A DNA stretch of 64,000 nt, from NCBI GenBank assembly GCA_037576195.1, contig CM075104.1, forward strand, positions 13,346,211-13,410,210. Direction: 5' to 3'. This DNA comes from Phytoseiulus persimilis (taxonomy: Eukaryota; Arthropoda; Arachnida; Mesostigmata; Phytoseiidae). Shown piece after piece: positions 1 through 12,400 of this stretch. Made by a program: the position numbers and the translations under genes. Each line of letters opens with the position of its first letter. The stretch's first letter is position 1. The notes beneath the pieces were generated by a model. That model saw nothing but the letters and a program-made list of their open reading frames with translations, did no database searches and was not told where the DNA came from.

Positions 1-292
1 TGCTAGCAACATCTGAGTGTCCAAGAGCGAATTCTGAGGGGATATTGCTCCGTGAAAAAGGTCCCGTAGCGTTCCCAGCAGGAAGAAGCGTTCAATTTCT
101 CGCCCGACGAACGCGCTAAGCAGGCGCGATTTCATTCCGCCAGGGAAGAATCCGACTGCCAGACTCCTCCCTGCCGGTTGCCTTCTATTCGGCGATTCTC
201 ACGAAAACTCTCGTGGCGAGTTCGGCAGCTGAGCCATCCTATGCAGGACATCAACCCATTATTCCAATAACATCGGTGAATGGCTCTGTGAT

Positions 293-312
293 GGAGAGAG
301 AGAGAGAGAGAG
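293..312. repeat. (GA)n microsatellite
   Basis: About ten uninterrupted GA dinucleotides. Simple sequence repeat with no gene association that I can see. Confidence 0.9.
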
Positions 313-639
313 CTTCGGCACTCGGAGGCTACGGCAAACCAAATTTACTCCACTCGACGCTCAAAAGATGGTGTCTTCCCGTTTCCCCGAACCCGTTGAA
401 CCGAAACCGTTTCCCCCACCAGAAACCTTCTCCTGATTCCGAGACCTTCCGAGCAGAAGTGGTCTCTATGCAGAGCGCGAAGTCCGAGAAAGCGGACTTC
501 AAGGGAAGAGAGTCATGTTGAGGATTTCCCGCTGTGCAATCTGATGGATTTTGCGTAGAGGAACACAGTCGCATATCCCGCTATCTCCTAGCCTAGAATA
601 AATCTTCCAAGATTGGCCCAATATCACAATAACTTACAT

Positions 640-709
640 CAGGGGTTGGCAACCTGGTGCGACCCGCGGGCCGCATAATCTGGTTCGCGGGCCGCGGGGC
701 AAAAGACCA
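640..709 (+). mobile_element. possible hAT-type transposon end (remnant)
   Basis: The segment begins CAGGGGTTGGCAACC and continues with GCGGGCCGC-type words. This resembles the terminal inverted repeat of animal hAT transposons, which often start CAGGGGTNGGCAACC next to GCGGGCCGC. I did not find the matching opposite end or an 8-bp target duplication of the flank acttacat, so only one end may survive here. A few residues reading MSKKSD follow about 80 bp downstream in one frame before a stop, which could be a decayed transposase start but is weak. Confidence 0.3.
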
Positions 710-2982
710 TCGCGACCGTTCATACTCACGGGCCGTTACAGAGAACGTATATCAGCGAGCTAGAACTGTTCATGGGCCTTATGACATGTCTAAAAAGAGT
801 GACATCAGGCAAAGATGAGGTCCCGAACTCGGGAACTGTTTCCTTGGCGAGAATAAGGGATCTGAGCTCCACAAATATCACAACTCGTCGATTTGATGAA
901 CGAAAAATGAACACTCGATCCACTCGTCTGCTTCTCGTTCGTCTTCAATAGCTGTTTCGGGGATGGCGTGGGAGCGAACAATCGGTGACCACAATCGGGA
1001 GGTTCCAGCCTGAATTGAAAGAGAACTTTCCCTTCGTGGAGTTCGGAGCAAAACCAACCTGCTTGATTTGTGAGGAAAGCCTGCCCGTCTACAAGGAACA
1101 CAATCTGGGGAGGGGGGCACTTCGGAAGCGCCCAACAAGGTGAGGTGTTCCTCGGAGGATGGAAAAAATTCGACAGAATTGAGGCTCTGAAGAGTGCTCG
1201 CCACAGGTCGTTTCTGATGAAGCATCGAAGCGAGCTATTTAAGTGCCCAAGAAGTTGCATCTGCTGGTCGTCCTCTCCCGGAAAGCGATTTCATCAAAGA
1301 GTGACACATAATCGCAGCGAACCAAATCTGACCTGAGTCCACCGAAAAGTTCACTGATTTGAGCTTTTCAGAAGAATCATAACTAGAAGAACCGGTGACA
1401 TCGCGAAGAATATCGCGGAGCAGCTCAGCCGCGCGGTGGATGACATCGAAGCTGGGAGATACTGCCAAATATTACTCGCCACGCTCCAGCACCGTCATTC
1501 ATGAAGCCGACCGTTAGCGTCTATGGTCGGCCGACTTCGCATTTCTTCCCGATTTCTCAGCGTTATTCGTCTCGAATCTCGACTCCGTACTTTACATAGA
1601 AGCTCCATGCACTAGGAGGGTCTCGGGCTCATTAGAGGGTTTCTGGTCGGGGAACGGGCTGTAACCCAAGAGATACGTAGAGGCCAATCGCGAGGGACAC
1701 GCCGATAGAATCCAGGAGCCCCTCCGTGACGCAATCATTGATTCGCGATCGCATTGGTTCTGAATTATGACTGCCACCGCGTTTCTCAGCTCACCACAGC
1801 AACTGATTGCACAGCCATCCAGCTCTCGCACTTTCTTCATCGCGTTCTCTCTCCCTTCGTCTCCCGTTCTTCGGAATGCTGTGGATTATCAAGACACGTC
1901 GGACTCCTCGAGTGACAATAATTCAGAAACTAGGTGTTTCCCCGGTCTCAATCTACTCTACGTGGACTCCAGCAGAATTTCGGCTTTCCAACTCGATTAG
2001 ACTGCCATTTGGTCACGTTCACTCACGATGATAGTGGGTAAAGAGGGCTGCTGCGTTATCTCCGTGTGGCGATGCAGGGTCGAGATATAAATCACCTGAA
2101 ATATTAGTGTTGATAGCCCCCACTCACGCGCAAAGGAAGCCACGACTTAGGGAAGTCGTCGAGAACAGCTGATGCCACCTCGGGCGTCTACAATACCGAT
2201 CATGACTTGAAATCAATTAGGCCGATCGGAGTTGGCGTTTTTTGACATCTGCAGCAAGCAGGATGGAACATCGGAGAATTTCGAATCTTTCTATCAATAA
2301 AAGCCGCAGGTAGTCCTGTGACCACACTTGAGAGGAATTCAGTTTTGATCAGCGGATATATGCTCCTGGGGAGACGAATGCACGAACAACAGACGATCGC
2401 CTGACGTCGGACGTCGGCAAGAAAGGATACCCAACTGGGATCAGTCCGTGGATCGACGAAGAAAATCCTCCTTTGAGTGGCTCTTCGTCAAGAAGATATA
2501 GAGAGGGAAATAGCCAAGACTCAGCCATCCCGAGGAGACCTCCGGTGGAAATATCTGTTGGCTTGTGCGCTGGATTAGGGGAGAAGGAGCTTCGAATGTG
2601 AGAGCTCCCGCCAAACTGCCCTGGGATCAATCTCAGCTTTCGCTGCAGTGTTGTGTCGAGAATTCCTGGAGCCGGGAGACTTGCGAATGTTCCCAACGAG
2701 ACTCCGGGAGGGCTCACCGAGATGCGGCACTCGTTGTTCATAGGCCTTGGGTTGAAGTGCGTTTCCACTTCAACGATTTTTCCGGAATGTCACAGAATCA
2801 GGAGTGGAAGCTCCGGGTAAGATTCGTCGCATGACAACATTGGCTGTGGGTAATCGTTCGAGCTGTTCTTCGTGATTGATGGGCCCTGCAACCGCGAGCC
2901 CGGGGATACGATGTGCTTAGCCGAGTGATGTGAGTTCGGGAGATGGGCGCACGAGACACAGGGATTCATAGACTGAACATTC

Positions 2983-2988
2983 TTTATT
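2983..2988 (-). terminator. poly(A) signal of UQCC1
   Basis: AATAAA on the minus strand, starting 24 bases beyond the UQCC1 stop codon. This gives a very short 3' UTR and fits the strand and end of the gene model. Confidence 0.75.
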
Positions 2989-3011
2989 CATTGCTATCGT
3001 CAAGCTGACTC

Positions 3012-4412
3012 TTAGGTAGCTCTTATACTCTGCTCAAGAGGTTTCCATGTAAAACTATCGGGTTCGTATAGTTGCATTATCGGGATTCGGTCCAAGTGAT
3101 TCACATTCGATCTTACATAATGGACGAGAGTCCTCAGGTGCTGGAATTCGGTGAAATTTTCATCCTTGTCGAATATCCCTCGCCACAGAGCACAGGCCAA
3201 AGCTTGATCATCCTTATTGAGACCCTGAGGAGAACAGAATCGCAGATGTGAATCCGCCGAGCCAATATTGAGGCTGCTTTAGCGATTGAAGATCTCGGAA
3301 CGACTTACTTCATCATAAACGACCAGCATGAGCCTGAAGTGATCGGCTATTTGGAAGATACCCTCCTGTCGCTTCTTTGCTGGTACGGTCTGCAAACATC
3401 AAGTCCGATAGGGAAAGCTCGAAGATGAATTCTTACACGAGAACCTCTCAAGTTGTTGGAATCGTCAACCTACCCCGAGTTTTCTTATCCGTGTTTCGCA
3501 ATCCTTCCACACAGACTCGATCATCGAATCCCGAGCTGCCATGCCGCGTCGTTTGTAACTGTCGTCCATGATCCGTTGAGCGCACATCCTGTCCGGGGAA
3601 AGGTTTTGAAATGAACGGCGAAGGTTCCGGACTCATGAATTATGACATTGACCATTCGGAATGCTTGGCCATGATCTCTCACAAAATATAAATTCGAGAG
3701 TACCCACCACACATGGAGCTCCGTGATGAGGAACCATGAGTAGAAGGTGTCGTTCAAACCGAAGTCTGCAACGAATCGACATTCAGAAAACAGAGGAAAA
3801 GTTGAGAATCTTGGATGGACTTTGCCAGTGGAAGGGGATGGTTCGAACTGTGATCTCATGTTCCACGAACGAAGTGTCTACGAGGCTGTTGAAGCTCCAG
3901 CCCTTCCCCGAGCTCACAGATGCATGCTCTCAAAGACGAGGTTGCACACCGGAGACTCAATATCTCGAGAATACATCAAGATTTCCAGCAGCCTGAACAG
4001 GTTTCCGAACGCGCGGTTGATCGTACTTACGTTTGAACCATAACTCGTGTTCTACTCTGTCCACCGAGGTTTCATATAGGAACGGCCCGGCCTTCTCGGC
4101 TCTCTTTAACAGAAATAGAACGCGTCACATTTCCGATGATAAGCCTCCAGAGAAATCCTCACATCTAAATGCCGGTCATTAGGTCTGCTCTCTAGGCGTT
4201 CGCTCCTGTGTCGGACCAGGATGCATCACTTCCTCTCAGGAGAATCACTCAAGAAGGCTAACCTCGGCTGCGAAAATTCAGAGGTCAAAAGTCTTTGAAC
4301 TCACATCGCCTTCCTTGATCCATCGGAACGACTCCTTTACCCCTTGCAAATAGTCGCGAGGTGATTTCGAGGAAAGTGTGCGGACGCACATCAGAGTTGA
4401 TCGAGCCAGCAT
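3012..4412 (-). CDS. UQCC1: ubiquinol-cytochrome c reductase assembly factor 1 (Cbp3 family)
   Basis: Mitochondrial chaperone that, in known systems, works with UQCC2 to support translation and early assembly of cytochrome b for respiratory complex III. I assembled six minus-strand exons: 4412-4305, 4103-4031, 3765-3708, 3588-3474, 3374-3309 and 3224-3012 (633 nt, 210 residues), all with GT-AG junctions and matching phases. The start is the ATG at 4412; the N-terminus MLARSTLMCVRTLSSK is rich in Arg and Ser and lacks acidic residues, like a mitochondrial presequence. The diagnostic family core spans exons 3-4, reading NDTFYSWFLITELHVW followed by MC. The last exons carry the conserved FQIADHFRLMLVVYDE and ALACALWRGIF motifs and the HLRTLVHYVRSN helix. 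Length is shorter than the roughly 300-residue human protein, mostly at the N-terminus. Exon 1 is the least certain part because presequences are not conserved. The exon 5 acceptor could shift three bases (AAGAAG). Confidence 0.88.
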
Positions 4413-7400
4413 TTCCCAGAAGTATACAAGTAACAAACTTTGGAAAGGAGTGAGCTCCTTCAAGCCCCGATCGTATACATGAGCTCGAGGATCTCTCAAG
4501 GCTCACAAAAGGCTCCTTCTCCAATCGTCGGAGAAAACCTCGGAGACTACCCTCAAGACAACGCGAAAACTCGGACGAACTTCGAACTTTCGTTTTGTGC
4601 CTCAGTGGACTGCGCGGACTGTAGCGGTGAGCGAGGTAAACAGTGCTCGATCGAACAGTTCGAAATTCGCGGGGTCTCTCTCTCCCAAGTTTGAGCGCTG
4701 GCGAGCCCGACAATCGCCCGCCGCTTGTGCGACGAGAAGAGGAAGAAGTGTGTCCCATAACAAATGTATAAAACATTGGTGCTGCTGCTGCTGCTCGGTT
4801 TGTTGTATAGCTTCGGCTGGCGTTGGACATGATGCGCATTCGGGTCGAATGATGACCCAGGCACACTAAGTTTTTGTCCCACGTAACCGGCACCTGATCG
4901 TGCGTCTACGATGTGCAGGAGTAGCGGAGCTGGACGTTCAGCTCACCCCATATTCCCTCAAGGAAACGTATAGTCATCAGTGGATCAGCTGTGTGCACTG
5001 CCCCTCCAGGTAAAGGCCTATGGCACAGATGCGCCATTTCATCGAGACGCAATCGCATGATCGAAAATTGTTCGCATTTGACTTTTTATTTGAGTTGAAA
5101 TATACTTGAACATTGAGACAATCTCCGGATCCGCTGTTGCCAAGGGCGAAGCGTAGTTGAGTGAGCTGACTGCTGTGTCGGTTGCTTGGACTACTGCCCT
5201 TCTCTAAAATGAGTGGCAAGCGATCGACACATCGAGCAGGGCCAAGCAGTTCTCGAATGAGATGAGAGCGATATTTGAAGTGGCGATGTGGACAGCGAAG
5301 ACAACAGCCGAGTGAGAAGGGGTTCGCGGGTAACTCTTTTGGGGTCGCTGGACGCTCGATTCGGCGCCACAACCCTCTCAGCGTCCTCGCTCATCCGCAC
5401 GTGCGTTCGCGGGTCTGCGGAGAGATCGTGCAGTCGTGTGCGGAGCGACTTAGCACTCGGCCGGATACCTTACTTGGAGCCGACTCGGGACTAACGGTCA
5501 GAAACCCATGGGTACGCTGTAGTGTAAACCGGATAGACACCCAGAAGATGCTGGTTCCAGATTCGTATTCCGATCAATCGTTGCGAATCTCGGAATTGTT
5601 TCATTGTCCTGGCAGTGAAGAGTTACCTCAACAGTGTGGCCAGAGTGAACGGCTGAGTCGAGTGAGAATTCGAGGCAAAGGATGATTCTCCGTGCCGCAA
5701 CAGCTGATGTCGCGGCCGCTGTCCATCGTAGCTACGCTGCTGTGCGATGCGGTTGGATGTGATTCGTTCCATGGGAAGATCATACGGTATCTAGGGAGGA
5801 ATCTCACTCCATCGGCTGCATAGTCTTGGTTGGAGCGACGCCGCGGGGCTCCCATGTTTTCGTTCCAAATTCTCTAGAACTTCCTGGAAGTTCGTCACAC
5901 AACGTGTTGATCTTGATGACGCCGTTATTGACTGCGTTGCTTCTGCTGAGAATGAGCTCTCGCTATCGTTTCCTCTGGATCCTACTTGGCGAGCGACTCG
6001 TTCATTGGCTACGGGTAAAGGGAACGAACAGAAGTTTTGTTATCGTTACATCGTTTGAATGGAGCTGACTGCATCGCTCTCGGAGCCACTCATGGCCTCT
6101 TTCTTTGAGAAGCTGCCTACGAACGGAACTTTGTCTCAATAGAGAACACGGAGAGTTCTCAGCAACTTGAGATTTTTCTATATCGCGAACGCGAGCGTCC
6201 ACTCTTCGCTACGCTGTCTGGAAAATTTCTGCCCGAACAAGTGTGCACAAATCTATTTGTGAGTCATGTTTCCTCAAAACCAGTCGTGACCGCATGCTCA
6301 CCCAACCACAACACCCCATGAAGATGCCAGTCATAGGATGATGTGGAAGGTTCGACGAACTGTATTCTGAGCTCCGCAGTTCGAGCCGTACAGCGTGTAC
6401 AGCTTCCATGTTGCGGCGCGAAACCTAATCGTTCGGATTGCTGGCGTCGAACACCCTCCGAGCGAACTTTCTCATTGCCCTTCAAGTGGAAACGTCCGCT
6501 GGCTCGCGAAGATTGCGGGGAGACGCGTAGTCCCAGTCGCTGATTTGAGTCAATTCGGAGTCTTGTGGTCGAGACAGAAGCTATCGACATCACAGCGAGC
6601 AGGCCATATCTTCGATCATCAGTGATGGAATCAGTATTCTGGACATTTTACCGCAAGCTTCTCTTGTCGTGTGAGCCGAGGCATGTAGGGATGTCAAGCT
6701 GCGGCGGCACGAGTACCTGACCGCTTGGATTGTTCCGGTTCCGCGTGCTATCTATGGTTGTGAGCACAATGGAGAGTGTGAGCGAGACGCGAAACGAGGA
6801 TAACTGCTGAACCCTTCACCTTTGCTCGCGGCTATTCGTGGAAAACGCGAACTCGTCGAGACTTTTTATCAAACCCTAGTTACCGATAATCTTTCCGGGT
6901 CGATGGGGCGAGTTCTCCAAAGTTCGAACGCCGGAAAAGCTTCCCGAACTGAATGAGAAAACATCGATGCCTCTCCCCCATGATGCTCCGTCGTCGCCCA
7001 GACCTCGATGTCAATGAAACAAGGCTAATGGTGGGATAAAACGGGGAGCGTTGACTTCAACGATCGAGTTGCGCACAATGTTTTCCTCCGAGAGTCCATC
7101 CATCCAATCAGTCGCCCAGCCGGTCAAGCGGGCAGTCAGTTACGATTCGCGCCTCGAACAGCGTCACCGCAACTGAAACAATCGCGTCGGTTGTTCGAAG
7201 ACAAGATGATGCAGAATAGGGATGTCACCGTATCTGATGATTTATTTCTGCTTTTATCATCTTATCCATTCTTTTCCTTGCAAACATGGAATCGGCCCGC
7301 GATTTCAACGGTTCGTGACGGCACGGCCAGCACTGATGGAAAAATACACTGATCAAACTAAGTGATGATCAGTGTGTACGCAGAACGTGGAGCCGCGGTT

Positions 7401-9416
7401 TTCACTCAACACCGTCTGTTGGTCCGGAAACACAAAAGTTGGCGTTGCAGATTAAGCAATGGAAACGTACCGCTGAAGACCTGGAACGCTTCGGGGAAAA
7501 CGTGCCTCGTCTAAATCCATGCGCTACGATTACGGATCTCTCTGTTTTCGGCTGAACCTCTCAGCCAGCCCTCAGGAGTGTCCCGGATTCACCTTTCGGT
7601 ATTGCTTCAGTAACACTCCCTATCGCCTCGCAAATCCCATTGCGGGCGGTGGGCTTGGGTCTTAAGATGATTCAGATTTAATTCTGATATAAATTAAATC
7701 CTCTTTTTACCACATAAGAAATTTGTTGTCCCGGCCGATAACGGATCTAAAATCATTCTTATGATGGTACTCCGCTGCGAATCGTCTAGCGAGAGAATCA
7801 GTCTCTCAGTGATCGTAACGGTCTCTATGAATGAGGGAGGATGGAAGTCCAAAACCAACAAACCCGCGGGGCGTTGACCGAGCTGATCCTCTCCGAGGCG
7901 AAAACCTCAGTTCCTGCAGGGTGTGCGGGCTCCGATTGTGGTTCGATCTGCGCCGTTATTCGCCCGAGGTTCCCACTTCGGAGTTCTGAAGGAGCGGAGC
8001 TCAGAACCGCCGATTCCTACCCAAACCTGCTTTCACGCGTGTGCGAAAAATTCCCTGGACTCACAGGAGAACGAGCGGTCCCATAACCAACGATTTCGGC
8101 CGTGGAGCGTGTCGTCTCGATCAAGCACTCAACTCCTCCAATCGTGTCTTTCGCAATGGCACATCTCAGACAAAACTCTAGAATACTTACGACTCACTTC
8201 ACGGCAAAACGCGTCTTGTTTTTCGAAATCGCTAACTGTGTCAAAGTATACTTCGTGTTAATCTGACACTGATGTCACCTGTTCCCAATGGCGAAGGCTG
8301 TCATCCTAGTGGGTATCCTCCGTTTCCGCCGGATAACGCTCTTGGAGAGTGGAAGTGAGAGCGTTCTGTATCGTTGGCAGTCTTAAGCCGACTAATGCTA
8401 ACTTGCCAACGTGTCCGGCGCGCAATTTCGAATCGATTACATCAACTCCTTCCTAGGTTAAGCGAGACAGCAGGTGTAAACTTTCGAGGCTCTAAGTCAG
8501 TTCGGGCGCGAGTCGTAGTCGCTCGAATCCACAGCTGCGGATGTCGAAGCGATTGTAGTTGAAGTGTAGAAGTGACGTGCAATTCACCTCTGCTGTGCGC
8601 AGTGTTTACAAGGTGACAGCCTATCGGATGCTGTGCGAACGTTTCTGAACATTTGGAGAATCCGAACGAAAAATCTGTTCCCCGAACAGAAATCACATCG
8701 TTTCATCACACACGTTGTGGGCGATACAGAAAACAGGCTTACGGTTACACGTGCGAGGACGGGGCCTTCTTGGTGGCCTTGGTGAGTGCAATTATTTCTG
8801 GACGCTGTTGAAGAAAGTCATCGAAAGTTTGTGTGTTGCGGCGTCCCGCTCCTATTCTCGTGGTCCTCGGTTCTGCTCTGCTAACCGAACAATCCTGCAC
8901 TGAACAGTCGTGGATTCCGCTTCGTCAGCCGTCTGGGGGAAATATATGACGACCACATGCACCCGTTTCTCCTAGTGCCGAGATCACCCGACCAGATATT
9001 TGACAGATGATCGGTGGGACATCGATCGATCGAAGGCCTAATCGAAGAATGCTGACTCGCGACTGCGAAGAGCATCTGGAATCGGTGTTTCGTCTCGAGT
9101 CAAACATGCGTATCCGAGGTGCTGTTGTTATCTCGGCGGACGGAGGCGAACATACGTAGTGAGACGTCAGCGGGAACCTTCGGACGCCGGAACTCTGGTC
9201 TCCGAGCGGAACGGCTGGCCGTATCCACGGTGTTCATCAGGTTCAAGAGCAAGCGCTCTCGTTACGAAGTTCTGCTTCCGAATCGGAGGAGTTCTCGATA
9301 GTTCTGCCCTTTGTCGCCGATGACTCCATTCTACGTTATCCGTTGCGCGGAATGGGTCTGAAAAACGAGCAGTCGAGCTCAACAACAATCCGAATATTGT
9401 TACAGGTCGAGTGAAA
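4413..9416. other. intergenic between divergent UQCC1 and RB1CC1
   Basis: Five kilobases between two genes transcribed away from each other, so it should contain both promoters. I see no convincing TATA box. Open frames here (up to 202 codons, minus strand, 4893-4285) overlap UQCC1 exon 1 in another frame or have no family resemblance. An acceptor-like tract ending TTACAG at 9405, just before the RB1CC1 ATG, suggests a 5' UTR intron. Confidence 0.5.
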
Positions 9417-12400
9417 ATGCTCTTCATCTTTAGCGTCGAGCCGGGCAATATGCTCACCTTCGACATGGACCTCGCTTGCGAGAGGTGAGTGCGTTATCTA
9501 GTATTTGTTTTGTTTTGAGCGGAGCTCGTCGACTATAGCTCATCGTGTTCGATGAAGAAGTTCGATTCCCGCGATGGGTCCACTCTCAGAAGAGTTCCAA
9601 ACGTCTGCCCAGTCTGCCGCGAGTTTTCAAAGTCTGACTCTAAATGCAGAATAGCTGGCATCAGAAAGTGTGATTTTTCTGGTCACTGCCAAGCGTGAAG
9701 GTTGTCTGATGGGCTCCAATGCTGGCTGCGATGCACACGTTCCTCCGTTTTGTCAGTTGATTTTCCAACGCGAAGCTCCCCGGAGCGCCTACCTGCAATG
9801 CGTATCGAGTCCCTTGTGCTTCGAGCATGTCGATGACGTTGTCGACCTGTCTTCCTCGGCGCCCACCAGACAACAAGAAAGATTCGACCTGTTGACTCGA
9901 CGGCTGAATGTCATCCTCGCTTACAGCGTGGGCCAGTTGAAGGAGGTCATCGAGCAAACCCAAAGTATACCCACGGACAAACAGGTCCTCCTGATTTCGG
10001 GTGGAGAGTGTCTAAATTCATCGATGCCGGTATCATCCTACGGTTCCGGTACCGACACCAACCCCATATTCCTGTTCAACAAGAAATTACATGAAACCAC
10101 AGATCCGACGACACCGGAGGCAAAACGCCACAATCCTCACAGCGACAAATTAGGTGATTCCGACCCTCAGAGCATCCCCATTCGAAAGTGGCCTTCTCTA
10201 TAATGTTGCAACTCGTCTCCTTTGTCTTTTGTCGGCATCTCTCCGAGCGGCAAACTGAAGTTAGCCCTGGCGTTTCAGATCAACAAATACAGAAAAAGTT
10301 AGAGATGGTGTGCAATCAGGAGCCCTCCATGAACACCTTGAGGGCCCGCACATCGCTCGCCCAAGAATTCTCCCAACTATCTCAGGAGGAGGAGAAATTG
10401 TGCAAAGAGCGGATCCACGAACAGCACCTCCAACAACAGGTACGTCTCCGAGGTTCCTCACGGGTTCTAAACTGAGCGCTGACTGGTTGTCGACGTCACT
10501 TCCGCCGCTCTTGAACGTCGAACGCAGTGGGGAATCCGCAAACTCAACGCATGGTTATTTCAGGCATGGTCTGCGGTGATTGCTAATTTGGAAGACGCTA
10601 TGAACGCGTTCAAGAAGAAGGTCAGCGGCTTCACAACATCGTACGAGAATTTCCTGAGCCGACAGGATCAATTCCGTGCGATACTGGAGTCGTTTCCGGA
10701 GGACAGCAAAATGCTCGCCCAGGTTCCCCTGCTCGACAAACTCACTCAGGCTATGGCGGAGAACCAGAGCCCCAATTCGGTCCCTCAAGGTGAGCTACGC
10801 AGCACTCGTCGGAACCACGAGCGCAGTCGCGAACACCGGGCTTTCATCTAGATCGAGTTGGGAGTTATGGCGCAGAATTTGACGGATGATTTTCATCGAT
10901 GTTCGACGCTTCCAGAGTCTGCATCAACTCTGCTTGACTACGTTCTCCGTTCCGACCCCAACGGGTCTCTGGACTCCTTGGCAGAACGTTGCAAAAAAGG
11001 ATTGCTACAGATCAACCCGGAAATGCTCGCTCAAGTGAGGAATTCGGTCGATGAGCTAGTTTCCCGCGTGGAGAAGCCGCAGTTCAAGCAGATACGAGGT
11101 ATGTCAGCACAGGTCGTCCACCGAGGCGTGGAGATCTTCCGCCGTGGAGCGATCATCGAACGGATCAGTGAAAGCTGGTCCGGTTCGAAGTGCCGCTACC
11201 CTTGTCGAAATTTGAATATGTCCGTTGTCTGATTGATCACTGACGTCGTTCGTTTATCTTAATGACACAGGTCTCGAAAAACGTCTGAGCGGTCTCGAGG
11301 AGCTGCAACAAAAAGCCAAGCAGCTGGTCTCCGAACAGGATGTTCTCTTCGTACAGTTCCAAACCCTCTTCACGAAGGCATCCAAGTTGAAGGAATCCGA
11401 GAGACCCCATGTTATTCCAGACCTTTGCGCAGCGAACGTGCGGGATCTCTCCGCTATGCACGACAAGTACCGGAGTCTGAAAGATATCGCGCGGAGATGT
11501 GCTACGGCCAAGGACGAACTTTCCGAAAACCTCAAAGTTCGGCTGAACTTCATCACCAGGAACGAATGTCAGATTTCCGAACTGTCGCTGACTCTGGCCG
11601 CCTACGAACGGAAGATCGCTAGCCTCGCCCGCGACATGTCCAAGGTGGAGCAGATCCATTCAGCTCCCCAGGTGTACGCCCGTTCCGTCGCCGAGGTTGT
11701 TCGTCGCAAACAGTTCTCGAATCTCTTCATCAAGTGGGCGGGCACACTCTCGACGCACTGCACAGAAGTCTACCGACAAGAGGTGGAACACCGTCGAAAC
11801 TACAACGCCCAGATTCGTTGCCACTTCTTGCGATCACTCTTCCCCGGGCTCGAGGACTTGCCTCCGGCTTTTGCGACGAAAAACCCGCGACTTTTCGACG
11901 ACCGTCTGCCGAACGTCGAAGTGAGCGATGTTGAAGCTCTCAAGAAAACCATGCCATCCGACCTGGTCGTCCTGCTCGAGACGAGCGCATCGGTTCCTTC
12001 GCTGTCTTTCATGGACGTCGACAGTCACATCTCTTCCGATATCTCAAAGAAAACCGAATCAGACACCGTTTCCCATCAAGGTGTCCGCAGTTTCGAGACG
12101 AACATGGCCGGCAGTCCAGTGGATACTGGATACGTCACTGACAATAGCAATAATGTCAACATCGAGGTAAGTTCCGTAGTCGAGGTGGAACACGGCGAAG
12201 ATACCGTCTGGTGATTCCGGGAGCTGTATGTTCACTCCCGACGACCCCCCTGCTAATAACTGCTGATCACGTCAACCCCTCCCTCTCCCCAGACGAGTGG
12301 AGAAACGAAGATGAACGTGAATGACGCCGAAGAACGCGTCAAGTTGAGAGCCTGCGTAGCCGGACTCCAAGAAACGGTTGGAGCTTTCGCGTCCGACGCT

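Larger units (their letters stand above)
1..2980. other. intergenic, no gene recognised
   Basis: Apart from the GA repeat and the possible hAT end, I see only short overlapping open frames without domain or splice support. The longest (151 codons, minus strand, 1260-805, and 139 codons, minus strand, 2768-2349) resemble no family I know. Confidence 0.6.

Noticed and set aside
4764-4832. Short plus-strand frame with a Leu-rich signal-like start (MYKTLVLLLLLGLLYSFG)
   Set aside because: Only 22 codons, based on a CTG repeat, with no good donor to continue it and no homology.
4285-4893. 202-codon minus-strand frame
   Set aside because: Overlaps UQCC1 exon 1 in a different frame and is low-complexity Ser/Arg; no family resemblance.
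9541-9585. GTTCGATTCCCGCGATGGG, which looks like a tRNA T-arm
   Set aside because: No acceptor stem, D-arm or anticodon arm can be formed around it.
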